Shown here: one piece after another, positions 1 through 11,089 of the stretch
How positions within the stretch are numbered: the first letter of the stretch is position 1
Layout of the letters: every line of letters begins with the position of its first letter
Assembly: GCF_037126465.1 (NCBI RefSeq)
Contig: NC_088204.1
Span: 80,800,361-80,864,360, forward strand
Reading direction: 5' to 3'
Length of the DNA: 64,000 bases
From: Ornithodoros turicata
Lineage: Eukaryota; Arthropoda; Arachnida; Ixodida; Argasidae
Program-made: the position numbers and the translations under genes
Notes under the pieces: generated by a model
Seen by the model: only the letters and a program-made list of their open reading frames with translations
Told to the model about the DNA's origin: nothing
Database searches by the model: none

Positions 1-123
1 AGAAATACAGACATATATAAGAATACAGACATAATTAGAAATTATATCTTTCGATTTTGCGCGAACTCAGTCCGCTAACAAAGAAAAAAGCGGAAATGTT
101 AGCCTCCAAATGAGGGACAAACA

Positions 124-183
124 CACAGGGCACTGGACCGATAACCCAGAGAATGTGTGTTCGAGTCCTAGAGCTGGCTAACC
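124..183 (+). repeat. tRNA-like SINE remnant
   Basis: The stretch has a tRNA B-box-like word (TGTTCGAGTCC) preceded by a possible A-box region, so it may be the head of a degraded tRNA-derived SINE. I could not fold a convincing cloverleaf, and no polymerase III terminator is evident. Nearby (about 204-240) is a GGTTAGCC...CTTGCTATTCC module that recurs near 1.0, 4.3 and 62.5 kb. Confidence 0.3.
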
Positions 184-233
184 TTTTCAGTGACTCCCTT
201 CTCTCAAAGGTTAGCCTGCGCTACGGGGGCTTG

Positions 234-548
234 CTATTCCCGGCAAAGAAACAATGAAAAAGGAAGGAAGAAACAAATAAAAAGAAGAAAATGAAAATGT
301 AACAAACACTGAAGGAAAATAAACACGAAATTGATTACGTCCTCTCCTTTGTCAACGTCGTTGCCTCCGACGTACAAGGCTATGAAATCCAGACCAGGCG
401 TTACCTGGAGCTCCAAAAACCTCTCAGGGAGGTCTGTTAGCGTCGCACCACCGATGGAAAAGGTGCACACCTTTACGGACCGCGGCAAAAGAAGTCTTTC
501 GCTCGATAAGAACTTGGTTTGGCTGTCACCAAGGATGATTCCCTTCAT
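234..548 (-). pseudogene. SGNH/GDSL esterase-domain fragment, probably retroelement-derived
   Basis: This 104-codon frame carries a GDS block I motif (residues 7-9), a conserved glycine block near residues 33-34 and a GGND block III motif (61-64). These are in the order and spacing of SGNH hydrolases. Esterase domains of this fold are known in ORF1 proteins of CR1-like LINEs, which fits the repeat-rich setting. The catalytic Asp/His block V is absent, because the frame runs into low-complexity sequence after about residue 74. It is therefore a truncated copy rather than a working enzyme. An exon of a host esterase is possible but no splice-linked partner is visible. Confidence 0.5.
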
Positions 549-909
549 AGTTCTGCTGCTGCAGTTGGCTTCAGAAGAGAAGCATCAAAAGAAGCTGCGG
601 TTTATATACCCTCCAGAATGCATTTGAAAAGCCCAGAAATGTCAATCAGGCTATTGGACAATGTGCCCGTGGGCCTGTGACAAAGCGTGCGGGCCTTTTG
701 AAGTGCAACAACCCGATGTCTTCGATGACATCATGCTGGTCCTGCACCTTCTTTCTCCCTCTCTCCTCTATACTTTCATGGACAGCTGACTTAGGGCATG
801 GCCTTGGAGACCAGAACAAAAGCTTACTTAGCTGCTCGTAAAGGGATTATCGTCAGCCAGCATTGTCGCGGCAGTGTAAGAGACACCGAGACCAATAAAC
901 CTCTTCTAT
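549..909. other. unclassified interval
   Basis: I see no recognisable gene or repeat here. Short open frames exist but show no family motif. Confidence 0.4.
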
Positions 910-1855
910 TGAGCAACAGTCTTCTCCGGAACCCAAATTCACGTTCGCGAAGCAAGGAAAACCAACGACAGCGACGGGGGAACGGGGATATATTTATTAG
1001 ACGAAAAGGAAAAAAAAAAAAAAAACGGGATAAAGGTCAGCCAAACCGGACGTCGGCTTGCTATTCCGGAAATACATAAATAAATAAATAAAATTAAGAA
1101 ATAGGAGATAAACGAAACGGACGCGACGGAACAGCACGTTAGTTAGTTGATTATTACGTTAGTAAAAGTTCGGTGTTTGCATTTTCATGTTCAGGTTAGT
1201 CTTAGTGGGCTTTTGTATTTTTCGCGCAGAAATAGCCAGATAACATTTATTTACAGTACCGTATTTTCCGTGTATACCGTGTATAACGCGCACTCGTGTA
1301 TTACGCGCACCCCTAAAAATGAGCCGAATTTGAGAAAACTTCCATGTATAACGCGCACCGGTGCATAAGGCACGCCGCAATGTTGCTACAAGCTTCTGTA
1401 CTGCCACCAGTATACAGAATAAAGCAAGGCGGTGTATAATATATGCATACGCAGAAATAGCCAGATAACATTTATTTACAGTAGTTTATTTTTCAACGGG
1501 GACTTCGATCACGTTATTTTGAGATACGGCAAATTTTTCGAGACCGGTTCCCTGGATTTTCCATCTTTCGACAATCCTTGCTAGTTGCACGTTGGATGAC
1601 CCAAAACCTGTACCCGTCTGTCTTTGCACGGCGCACAAAGGGAGGCCTTCTAAGGAAGATAAGGAAAAGCTTCGGGTCACTGGGGATTCTCCGCTGAACT
1701 AGTGTCTACGCTGAACGAAAGGTCTGGTGTAATGTGAAGTACCTTGTGAAAACCAAGGAGTGTCTAAAAATATAGTACTGAGGTTTCCGGGTAATAATCA
1801 GCGCAATTATGAGACGAAAATCGTGCTCCGAGACCTCGTCGCGCGTCAAGTTCCT
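910..1855 (+). repeat. Dispersed direct repeat, copy 1 (about 945 bp)
   Basis: This unit recurs at 4190-5129 in the same orientation with only scattered substitutions and small indels. It includes an A-rich segment, half of a CCGTATTTTCC-ended MITE and a minus-strand 64-codon frame (1486-1680) that differs by one residue between the copies. A 34-bp sequence (1225-1258) is repeated at 1450-1483, on either side of the embedded MITE half. The unit may be a transposon of unknown class or a segmental duplication. A short related piece is at about 6551-6600. Confidence 0.75.
1259..1449 (+). mobile_element. Partial MITE with CCGTATTTTCC end
   Basis: It begins after TA with CCGTATTTTCC and continues with GTATAACGCGCAC-type words. 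The fuller copy at 25742-26278 has the same ends in inverted orientation. Only one end is present here, so it is a truncated or rearranged copy. The same piece sits at the equivalent place in the second direct repeat (about 4542-4725). Confidence 0.6.
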
Positions 1856-2371
1856 CCGATGTTTATGGGTTATAAAAGCTCTACACCCACTTATTCAGGT
1901 GTTTCATTGCGGTTTGATTGCATTGAAAATACGGTTCATCAACATAGAAAGTATGAGGCAACAACTACAACATCATTGTCTGACCGCCACCAACAACAGA
2001 ACAGAACTATATATGAAAATACCAGTATTCCGGTTGAGTTGGGAACTACGTCCGACGATATCCACGTTCAACGAGCGTGAAGTCAGAGCCTCAGGATAGT
2101 GGGCATTTGCGTTTCATTTCATTGATACGAATACAGAAGGTAATGTGTCATTGCGCTCAGTATTCTGTAGTACTCCCCTTTATAAAAGAACGCGGCTAAC
2201 ATATCTGCCAGAAATAAGTAGAAGGTAGCAGGACCTTGGAAAATCACCAGTGATGAATCACCTCGTGTCATAGTCAATATTTATTTGTTGTTGGAGAATC
2301 CCTTCCTAATCTTACCGCATTGTCTGCACTCAGCAAACTTTGCGAGAGAGGAACAGAAAGAACAGAAAGAA
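1856..2371. other. unclassified interval
   Basis: Nothing recognisable was seen on either strand. Confidence 0.4.
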
Positions 2372-2475
2372 GAATTTCTGGCCGATACATCCATAAGTCA
2401 GTACACACAACGAGCCGTTACATCCAACAGAAAACCATACACAACGAGCTGTTACGATGCTAACGCGGTACCTCA
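2372..2475. repeat. Word repeat of CGTTACATCCAACG type, part 1
   Basis: Short blocks such as ACGAGCCGTTACATCCAAC and CAACGAGCTGTTACGATG recur with variable spacing. The same words are denser at 2905-3062. Confidence 0.4.
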
Positions 2476-2559
2476 CGGGTACTTCTTTGAATATATTATT
2501 TCGTGAATATTTTGAGATTTGGGGATTTCAACTTGTGGACCAACCTCGTAATTTAGAAC

Positions 2560-2775
2560 CTGACCTAATTTATTCTCTCACAACAGCAACTCTGTCCGTA
2601 ACTTGTGAACATATCAAATCATAAAACATCATAATTTGACGGACTCTCACGAAAATCATCATCTCTGTTTTTCATCATCTCATCATGTGTTTGTGTAAGA
2701 GTACTGGGGTAGCCAGTTCGACGTCGTCGAAACTCACATCCCCATTTTTTTTTATCACATCACATCACATCATGA
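2560..2775 (+). repeat. Short interspersed repeat with (ACATC)n tail
   Basis: The core reads GTACTGGGGTAGCCAGTTC..., then GAAACTCACATCCCCA, and ends in a poly-T plus CACATCACATCACATC tail. The reverse complement of the same arrangement occurs at about 36080-36290. A tailed, dispersed short repeat is best read as a SINE or a LINE 3' end. Confidence 0.55.
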
Positions 2776-2904
2776 AAACAAACAAACAAAAACACTGCGA
2801 GGATACGCCGCGAAATGTGTGTTATGGAGTGGCTGATTCCAAAACTACATCGATGCCATATTAGTTCACGACCGACATATCCTGAAGCCGCTTATCCATC
2901 GAGC

Positions 2905-3062
2905 ATTTACATCCAAAAGATCACCAAGTCCACCGTGCGGTTACATCCAACGTGTCGGTACATCCATACCGTGCCGTTATAGCCAACGAGCCGTTGCATC
3001 CAAGGCGCCGTTACGTCCACCGATGGATGTAACGGCGCGTTGGATGTAACGTCTCGTTGGCC
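2905..3062. repeat. Word repeat of CGTTACATCCAACG type, part 2
   Basis: At least six degenerate copies of the block occur. The last two are in inverted orientation around 3018-3050, so this part can form a hairpin. The organisation resembles the GATCGAACGCC word family that follows. Confidence 0.45.
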
Positions 3063-3159
3063 GTAGCGACCCCAGTCCGGTTAGAGCCGGGTCCTAGGTT
3101 AGGTAGTTTCCAGGGTAGGTTAGTTTAGGCTTGTTTTTGACAGTTCACCGTCCACACTC

Positions 3160-3365
3160 CATCGCATCGTCCTCATCACATTATAGCTGGATATTCCGAA
3201 ATCCTAAGCTGTTTGGAGAAGGATCGAAGACGCTTGGTCGAAAGCCGTTCGATCAACAGCCGGTTGATCGACGCCGTTTGTTCGAAAGACGTTCTTTCGA
3301 AGGGAGTTCGAAGGTCGCAGCGTGTCCTTAGCACCTCTTTTTCTGTAACTTTTGACTCAAGCATA
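3160..3365 (+). repeat. Q-family fragment with GATCGAACGCC-type words
   Basis: A run of 14-16 bp degenerate words (GTTGATCGACGCC, TTGGTCGAAAGCC, GTTCGAAAGACG) is followed by a conserved GTGTCCTTAGCACCTC and CTGTAACTTTTGA segment. The same order is found at 5150-5365, and inverted at 22540-22740. Confidence 0.65.
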
Positions 3366-3378
3366 TGGGTGTAGGAAA

Positions 3379-3925
3379 GAATGTCCCCGGAAAAGTCCCC
3401 AAGAAAAATGTTCGCGAAAAAAATGTCAACGTTCCCAGCCCCTCAGGTAAGATTATAGCGCAAAACAATGCACCGACTTTTTGATCATACCTACCTACCT
3501 ACATACCTACAACTGTGGGTGGAATAGAGTAAGTTACGAGAGTGAATAAAGTGCCGTGCAACAAACTGCCGTCTAAATACCATGCGATCCTAACCTCAAC
3601 GCCCTTATTTTGTTTCTTTCGAGAGCTCCCGGTAGCCTCTCCACAGGGGACATTTTTGCCGGGGACGTTTTTTCCGGGGACTTTTTTTCCGGCTCCCCAA
3701 GCATATCGAGCATGAGGCAATCAGAGTCCTCTCCTTTTTTGTTTGTTTGTTTGTTTCTTGCTTCTTTTTTTTTCAGCTAAAGAGGGGAGACCACTGGTTA
3801 TTTGCAGACCTTTGTCATTCACGAACATCACAGCCGTTTCGGGTTTGTGCTTACTCAGTCAACTGCCTCATACGGCTAACGAGAATCTCTCGTATTTACG
3901 GTTAGTGGAAGGCCAACTTCACAAA
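3379..3925 (+). repeat. Q-family internal parts and GGGGACATTTTTTCC words
   Basis: The interval holds tandem degenerate words of GGGGACATTTTTTCCGG type at 3379-3425 and 3642-3692. It then has the segment GAGCATGAGGCAATCAG...CAGCTAAAGAGGGGAGACCA (3708-3800), which also occurs at about 5360-5440 and inverted at 22430-22550. No protein family was recognised. Confidence 0.55.
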
Positions 3926-4189
3926 CATTCCAGTAACGTTCAACAGGACTGCCCTGTAATGTTCGTAATGTTGAAACCGCCAGCAAGCGGATTACACACA
4001 GATAAATGTTTCTTAGGATAACGGCACTTAGAACTGCAGCTTTATTTGTTGTTTCTCTTTCTTTCTTTTATTGATCGATTTATTTTTATTTTTATCTTGA
4101 TTATTTTATTTATTTATTTTCATGAACTCTCCACGTGAACCAATAAGAAAAGTCGATCAAGCGACCGCTGCTAATTTCCGCCCACGCAA

Positions 4190-5129
4190 TGAGCAACAGT
4201 CTTTTCCGGAACCCAAATTCACGTTCGCGAAGCAAGGAAAACCAACGACAACCAACGACAGCGACGGGGGAGGGGGATATATTTATTAGACCAAAAGGAA
4301 AAAAAAAACGGGCTAAAGGTCAATCAAACGGGACGTCGGCTTGCTATTCCAAAAATACATAAATAAATAAATAAAATTAAGAAATAGTAGATAAATTAAA
4401 CGGACGCGACGGAACAGCACGTTAGTTAGTTGATTATTAGGTTAGTAAAAGTTCGGTGTTTGCATTTTCATGTTCAGGTTAGTCTTAGTGGGCTTTGGCA
4501 TTTTCCGCGCAGAAATAGCCAGATAACATTTATTTACAGTACCGTATTTTCCTGTGTATAACGCGCACTCGTGTATTACGCGCACCCCTAAAAATGAGCC
4601 GAATTTGAAAAAACTTCCATGCATAACGCGCACCGGTGCATAACGCGCGCCGCAATGTTGCTACAAGCTTCTGTACTGCCACCAGTATACAGAATAAAGC
4701 AAGGCGGTGTATAATATATGCATACGCAGAAATAGACAGATAACATTTATTTACGGTAGTTTATTTTTCAACGGGGACTTCGATCACGTTATTTTGAGAT
4801 ACGGCCAATTTTTCGAGACCGGTTCCCTGGATTTTCCATCTTTCGACAATCCTTGCTAGTTGCACGTTGGATGACCCAAAACCTGTACCCGTCTGTCTTT
4901 GCACGGCGCACAAAGGGAGGCCTTCTAAGGAAGATAAGGAAAAGCTCCGGGTCACTGGGGATTCTCCGCTGAACTAGTGTCTACGCTGAACGAAAGGTCT
5001 GGTGTAATGTGAAGTACCCTGTGAAAACCAAGGAGTGTCTAAAAATATAGTACTGAAGTTTCCGGGTAATAATCAGAGCGTTATGAGACGGAAATCGTAC
5101 TCCGAGACCTCGTCGCGCGTCGAGTTCCT
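4190..5129 (+). repeat. Dispersed direct repeat, copy 2 (about 940 bp)
   Basis: This copy matches 910-1855 closely, including the embedded MITE half, the two 34-bp repeats (about 4508-4541 and 4726-4759) and the minus-strand frame 4761-4955. The flanking sequences of the two copies differ, which marks the unit limits. A 10-bp duplication (ACCAACGACA) near 4240 is private to this copy. Confidence 0.75.
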
Positions 5130-5149
5130 TTCATTTTATCATGTACATT

Positions 5150-5870
5150 TATACATAAAGATGGAGTTCAAGGAATTATTCCGAACTCCTAAGCTGTTTG
5201 GAGAAGGCGTTTGATCGAAGACCGCTTGGTCGCAAGCCGTTCGGTCGCAAGCCGGTTGATCGACGCCGTCTGTTCGAAAGACGTTTTTTCGAAGGGAGTT
5301 CGAAGCTCGCAGCGTGTCCTTAGCACCTCTTTTTCTGTAACTTTTGATTCGAACATACGGAGCATGAGGCAATCAGTGTCTTCTTTTTTGTTTGTTTCTT
5401 GCTTTTGCAGCTAAAGAGGGGAGACCACTGATCATTTGCAGAAAGGTTTTATTGGTCATTCACGAACAGTATAGCCTTCTGGCTTTTTACTCTCTCCCAC
5501 CCGAAAGGAAATACAATTAAATAAAATTGAATTGAATTGAATAGAACAATGCGGAAGTATTCCGCGTAGCTGTAGGACACGGGATCCGGACAAAACGTCC
5601 CCGGACAAAATGTCCCCGAAGCAATAAAAAACTCAATCAAACGACCGCTGCCGTTTCGATCAAACGGTGTTCGATCAAATGACTTTCAACCAAATGTCCC
5701 GGGTTCGATCAAACGGCTTTCGTTCTTGCGTAGACGATTTCTCCGGGGGCATTTTTCTCTGGGGACGGTTCTTCCTGGGGACATTTTTTCCGGGGATGAA
5801 AATCTGGCATCTCGGGCGAGCTTTGATTATATGAAACGACTTCTCCGTGATCATTCCTTCATTTGGCAAC
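5150..5870 (+). repeat. Q-family fragment, second cluster
   Basis: Word array at 5199-5300, conserved segment to about 5440, then inverted words at 5630-5725 (CGATCAAACGGTGTTCGATC). GGGGACATTTTTTCC words occur at 5587-5618 and 5741-5798. The words face each other, so the cluster could be the two ends of one element. An AATTG microsatellite lies near 5523-5545. Confidence 0.55.
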
Positions 5871-7435
5871 TAGCGCTCATATTCATCTCTGGAAACCCCA
5901 ATTTTGTAATTGCATCTGTGTTGCCCTTCAAGAATAGTAAATTTCCTAAAATACGCATAAATTTGGCTCACATGGTGTCCAGTTCTTCAGCTTTTCCACG
6001 ACCGAATTTCACGTTTTCAAGTTTAGATTGAGCTAACTGAGACCTCAGCATCCAACACAACGAAATCTGGAGTAAAAATTTACGCTTCAGAAATTATTCT
6101 AAAAAAAGAAAAGAAGGCATATATTATCCTGTCCCACACAATAAGGAGGCCGAACTGTACTTTTTTGCCACACTCAAACAAGAACCTGTTATGTTGTCAG
6201 GTGACCATAGTTATTATTTTCCTACAATGTGTCCTTTTATTTTTTGTCGAATCGTTCCTCTTGGCGTTCAGGAAAAAAAAGAAAGACTGTGTTGGGAATA
6301 TCGCGACTCCCGCTGCAAGGCCTTGCCGCTCGACCTTCCCATATCTTTGTTGGTTAGTTTCCGTGTGTCGACCCCAAGCCTTTATCGCCCTTCACCTCCT
6401 TTGTACTTCACCTCCTTTGTTTTGCAAACTCGTACACCAGAAGAAAGGGAGTCCCCTGTCACTGGAGTTGTCGACTGACATCATTTTTCTGAGCGGGTAT
6501 AAGGTGAAAGAAAAAGAAGGGAGAACATGGAGGAAAGGAGCCTTTCAAATATGTTACTGAAGTTTTCGGGTAATAATAAGAAGTCTGTTCTACGACGGAA
6601 ATTTTGAAAATTCTTTTGCACAAACGCCTTGTAAATGAATTCAGATATTTGATAATGCTTACTTACCAGAAATATACATATCAAAATGTCATTTTTGCAT
6701 GAATACAGAATCAAGGTACATTGCATGTTGTACAGATGTACAGAATCAATGCACATTGCATGTTGTAAAAACATTTTTGGGACCCCTCATATAGGACCCC
6801 GGTTAGCGAATGCTGCCCTGTTGTGCATTTCTCACACACAAAATATGGACTTTGTCGCAGGCAATGCTATGTACCTCGTATCTTTAATGAGCTCCCCTTC
6901 GACAGTTTTTCTTTGGAATCGAAGTACAAACTAAAAAAAGCGCTGCGGCAACTTTATCATAGGATGTAGTACCTTTATATGTTCATGTACTGTCAAACTG
7001 TATGCCGCTGACTGTTTCAGGCCCAGTGCCACAAGCTTTTCCGCTTAGACGGGCCTGTTTTATTATATTTGTAGTTTGCTTTCTTGAGTAAAATTATTAT
7101 TATTATTATGTAAGCGAGTGCAGAAAAAAAAATGAAATACCGTTTCGAGCGGATTTTCCAGGCTGGCATTGTAAGCGCTGTGTGTAGGCAATGTTTATAG
7201 GCTAATTTACAGCCGCTGGTAGATCCAATTGAGAGCCTCCGAGATACCGGCATCCGTACTATCCGATCACACTTGTACGTCGGCATTATGCACTAGTAAA
7301 ACAATACGAAGAGCAACTAAAAATTCCATAATCAGTCAGTACAGGCGGTAGTGTGAAAACAATAATTGTAGCATGAATATATAAGAACAAAAAATAAAAA
7401 TAAAGTACTCATGTAGCAATAGGAGACAAGCAAAA
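5871..7435. other. unclassified interval
   Basis: No gene was recognised. A 50-bp piece at 6551-6600 resembles the end of the 940-bp direct repeat, and a short TTA microsatellite lies near 7092-7110. The small open frames show no domain. Confidence 0.4.
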
Positions 7436-7512
7436 AGACATGAATGTCTCGAATCGAACTGCGGACCTTTCGTGGCAAAGTCCGACACTTTACCACTCGA
7501 CAAACAGCGCAG
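7436..7512 (-). repeat. tRNA-like sequence (SINE head?)
   Basis: On the minus strand a tRNA-like run has GTCGAGTGGTAAAG as A-box region and GCAGTTCGATTC as B-box. The anticodon arm pairs only with a bulge, so it is probably a tRNA-derived SINE or tRNA pseudogene. Confidence 0.4.
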
Positions 7513-8026
7513 AGGGCGCGGGCCGCCTTAAACTCGCGAGGTCAACCATGCACAATGGGGATTATTTCGTGAGTCGGAGGCACACGGCGCGATAAGGCAC
7601 GGCGAGCGTGGCGCCATCTAGAATCGGGAAAATCGTGAATCGGAGTTGCTCCCCGACTGGTATGGCCTCTTAATTAATCGATTAATCTCTAAATAGCGAT
7701 AGTACAGTAATAAAAATTGGATAGTAATAATCGTAATAGAATAAGAGGACACACTGCATTGCGTTCCATTTGGTCTTTCATCCGTGCTTCAACAATACCA
7801 GAATACTCGCTTCGTCTTTTTGTTGCTAACCTCCTCTCCACAATAAACCTGCTTCTTCCTTTCCCTTTTCTCCTTTTCTGTCTTAATACACCTATTCCTC
7901 CCCCCTGCTATCTTGAACTGTGTAATTTTCGTCATCCGCCACGGGCATTCATTCCTTCCTGCATGAACAAAATTGGACAACTGTAGGCCACGGCGATGTC
8001 TGTCCCTTCCTTTCCCCGTTCCTAAG
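7513..8026. other. unclassified interval
   Basis: No gene or repeat family was recognised. The last 200 bp are pyrimidine-rich. Confidence 0.4.
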
Positions 8027-8030
8027 CGCC

Positions 8031-8415
8031 ACTCACCTTTTTCTTCTCCCACACTATCCCTTTTTCCTTCTCCCATGCTATCCCTTTTTCCTTCTCCCAT
8101 GCTATCCCTTTTTCTTCTCCCATACTATCTCTTTTTCTTCTCCCATACTATCTCTTTTTCTTCTCCCACGCTATCCCTTTTTCCTTCTCCCATGCTATCC
8201 CTTTTTCTTCCCCCATACTATCCCTTTTTCTTCTCCAATGCTATCCCTTTTTTCTTCTCCCACACTATCCCTTTTTTCCTTCTCCCACACTATCCCTTTT
8301 TTCTTCTCCCACACTATCCCTCTTTTCTTCCCCCACACTATCCCTTTTTTCCTTCTCCCACACTATCCCTTTTTTTTCTCCCACACTATCCCTCTTTTCT
8401 TCTCCCACACTATGC
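8031..8415. repeat. Minisatellite, about 23-bp unit
   Basis: Roughly 16-17 tandem copies of a unit like CTTCTCCCACACTATCCC plus a T-run. Units vary mainly in T-run length and at one CAC/CAT position. Open frames across it are artefacts of the repeat. Confidence 0.9.
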
Positions 8416-8607
8416 CTTTTATGCAATCTTTCGCGAACATTCCTCCATTCCTGAATTTAAAATAGTACTCTAATCTGGACCACAATGCGCACTATCCTCA
8501 TATTTTTGCCTCCAGCCTCCTCTCCCTTTCTTCTCTTCGCTGTTTGTACCCAGCTGCTATCCCGCGCTCTGCGCTTTTACGTCATCCGTCCCGAGTATTT
8601 CCGCCAG

Positions 8608-8886
8608 GCGTCCGCTCGTTGGTGGTAACCAAGGTCGTGCTGAAGACTGGGAGGTGGTGGGTTCGAATCCTATACCACAGGCTGTGCTGTCTCAGGTTTT
8701 TCCCCGGATTTTCCGGCTCGTCTTTCCGGACGACTGTCGGCACAGTTCCCTCTGAAGTCGGCCCAGGACGCACACTAACCCCCACTCCATCCTGCTGTCC
8801 TCTCTCCGTCTGTCCACGTCTGTACGCCGCTCATAGCCACAGTTGCTTCGCGGCGCTAACACGGAATCAAAAAAGAAAAAATTCTT
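8608..8886 (+). repeat. tRNA-derived SINE (S1, long-tail subtype)
   Basis: It shows the B-box GGGTTCGAATCC, then the family body (GTTTTTCCCCGG, GTCGGCACAGTTCCC, AAGTCGGCCCAGGACGCA). The subtype 3' part (TGTCCACGTCTGTACGCCGC...TTCGCGGCGCTAACACGG) runs into an A-rich tail. The A-box part is degraded. The architecture resembles the Ruka-type SINEs described from ticks. Confidence 0.85.
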
Positions 8887-8926
8887 CGCTCTTGAATAAA
8901 CAACCAAGCGCAACCAAGCAGCTAAG

Positions 8927-9173
8927 ACACACGCACACACACACATATATACACATACATACATACACAGACATACATACATAAACACACACATATATAC
9001 ATACATACACATATATACACGCACATACACATGCACACACATACACATACACACGCATACACATGCACACGCATACACATACACACGCATACATACATAC
9101 ACACATACATACACGCACATACACACACACATACATAAACACACACACATATACATACATACATACATACACA
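8927..9173. repeat. CA/CATA microsatellite
   Basis: About 250 bp of CA, TA and ACAT repeats follow the SINE. The next MITE has inserted at a CA of this tract. Confidence 0.95.
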
Positions 9174-9662
9174 CACTCTTAGAAATGAACTTCACCACAT
9201 AGCACGCTCCTAGCCAACCATCGTCCCGAATGACAACGTTCTCGCCCTGGATTTGCTGAAAACGGGAGGCGGAGCCTATTTTGTGTCATTATGCACGGCA
9301 CAGAATAGGCTCCGCCTCCCGTTTTCATCAAATCTACACTCTTAAAAATGAACTTCACCGCATAGCACGCAACTAGCCAACCATCACCTCGAATGATATC
9401 GTTATCTGCCCTGATTTGTTGAAAACGGAAGGCGTACGCCTTTTCTGTGACAATTATGAACAGCATAAGTGTCACAGAAAAGGCGTACGCCTCCCGTTTC
9501 CAACAAATCAGGGCAGATAACGGCATCATTCGAGGTGATGGTTGGCTAGTTGCGTGCTATGCGGTGAAGTTCATTTTTAAGAGTGTAGGGCGAGAACGTT
9601 GTCATTCGGGACGATGGTTGGCTAAGAGCGTGCTATGTGGTTGAAGTTCATATTTAAGAGTG
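9174..9662. mobile_element. B-type palindromic MITE, split by an A-type copy
   Basis: The left part is 9174-9334 and the right part 9588-9662. It shows the CACTCTTA end, GACAACGTTCTCGCC arms and the GAGGCGGAGCC core of the B type. A CA flanks both ends. The break lies after CAAATC, where an A-type copy has inserted with TA on each side. The same junction occurs at 38.75 kb. Confidence 0.9.
9337..9585. mobile_element. A-type palindromic MITE (nested)
   Basis: A near-perfect palindrome with CACTCTTAAAAATGAACTTC ends, GATATCGTTATCTGCCC arms and a GGCGTACGCC core. It is flanked by TA (9335-9336, 9586-9587) and sits inside the B-type copy. Confidence 0.92.
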
Positions 9663-9664
9663 CA

Positions 9665-10495
9665 CACATACATGCAATCCGTTCAGGAGACTGTCAATGG
9701 TGCTCGAGATGTTGTGTGGATGCAGCGTACGACACGGGCATGAGATTTCCCAGAAGGCTTTTCCCTGATCGTTTATCGTATCCCATTTCTTCTTCTTCAT
9801 TTCTCTGTCTCTCTCTCTGTCCCGTTATTCGTGACAGAGCTTTCATTATTCATTTATTTTGCTGCCAGTAATGATAGAACGACAGCTCGTCCTAATTAGA
9901 ATCGTACACTCGCGACCCGGTTCGAATGCCCCGGCGAATTTAAATCTCTCGCCATTTAGCCGGGCTTTGCCGAATTTTACAAAACTCACGCGGCAGCGAA
10001 TGCGCGAAAACGGAACTAAAAACGGAACTAAAAACGGAAATGCATTCCCTAAAGTGCAGGAAGGGAGAGGAAAGAAACTGAATGAAGCGGGGGATCCGTT
10101 GTTGGGACGGGTTTAAATATTTCTCCTCTTTGTGCTTCTGCAGTCACTCTAATTGAAACTGTTTAATCTCGCGTGCGGAAAAAGAAAAGGAAAATTCGAT
10201 TTTCTGGATGGGTAAGCAGAAATCGTAAACTTTCTGCTCTATTCTTTGTCCCCGTCCCCTTTTTAAGGAATTACCCGTTAATAAAAGCAACAAAGAATCG
10301 TTGCGGGAATAGAATTGTTCTAATACGAAAGGATCCGTTTTCATATTTCGAGTTCTTGTGTCGGTCTCTCTCTATCGTAATCTTTGCATCTGTTATCTCC
10401 TGCATTGCTGTATCAGTCAGACGCAATTAATTCTTATTCGATCACGCGCAGTTCCGCCCGCTGCAGCGATCCCTTTCATCCCATCAAAAACAACA
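9665..10495. other. unclassified interval
   Basis: No gene or repeat family was recognised. A short GAACTAAAAACG tandem occurs near 10011-10037. Confidence 0.4.
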
Positions 10496-10499
10496 TCAA

Positions 10500-10560
10500 C
10501 TTTATTGCAATAATGATGATGATGATGATGGGGAAGTTTCATCCCCAAGGGGCGATACTC
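10500..10560 (-). repeat. LINE 3' end with (ATG)n tail
   Basis: The ATG-type microsatellite plus GGGGAAGTTTCATCCCCAAG and GGGCGATACTCTA matches the 3' untranslated end of the LINE fragment at 44.4 kb in the same orientation. It is a severely 5'-truncated insertion. Confidence 0.5.
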
Positions 10561-10562
10561 TA

Positions 10563-10809
10563 CACTCTTAAAAATGAACTTCACCGCATAGCACGTTCCG
10601 AGCCAACCATCATCTTGAACGATATCGTTATCTGCCTTGATTTGTTGAAAATGGGGGCGTACGCCTTTTTTGTGACACTTATGCTGTTCATAATTGTGAC
10701 AAAAAAGGCGTACGCCCCCGTTTTCAACAAATCAGGGCCGATAACGATATCATTCGAGATGATGGTTGGCTAGGAGCATGCTATGCGGGGAAGTTCAGTT
10801 TTAAGAGTG
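10563..10809. mobile_element. A-type palindromic MITE
   Basis: A complete palindrome with CACTCTTA ends and TA on each side. It lies immediately beside the LINE tail. Confidence 0.93.
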
Positions 10810-11089
10810 TACCCTCATTGCTTGCGGTAATGTGGTAAAATACACTCATAAAAATGAACTTCACCGCATAGCGTGCTTTATAGCCAACCATCATCTCGAA
10901 TGATATCGTTATCTGCCCTGATTTGTTGAAAACGGGAGGCGTACGCCTTTTTTTGTGTGACACTTATGCAGTTCATAATTGTCACAAAAATGGCGTACGC
11001 CTTCCCTTTTGAACAGATCAGGGCAGATAACGATATCATTCGAGATCATGGATGGCTAGGAGCGTGCTATGCGGTGAAGTTCATCTTTA

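Noticed and set aside
8031..9173. CRISPR array
   Set aside because: The repeats are contiguous mini- and microsatellites without unique spacers, in a eukaryotic sequence.
7973..9198. Long frames of 166 and 168 codons
   Set aside because: They lie across the 23-bp minisatellite and the CA/CATA microsatellite and consist of repeated residues.
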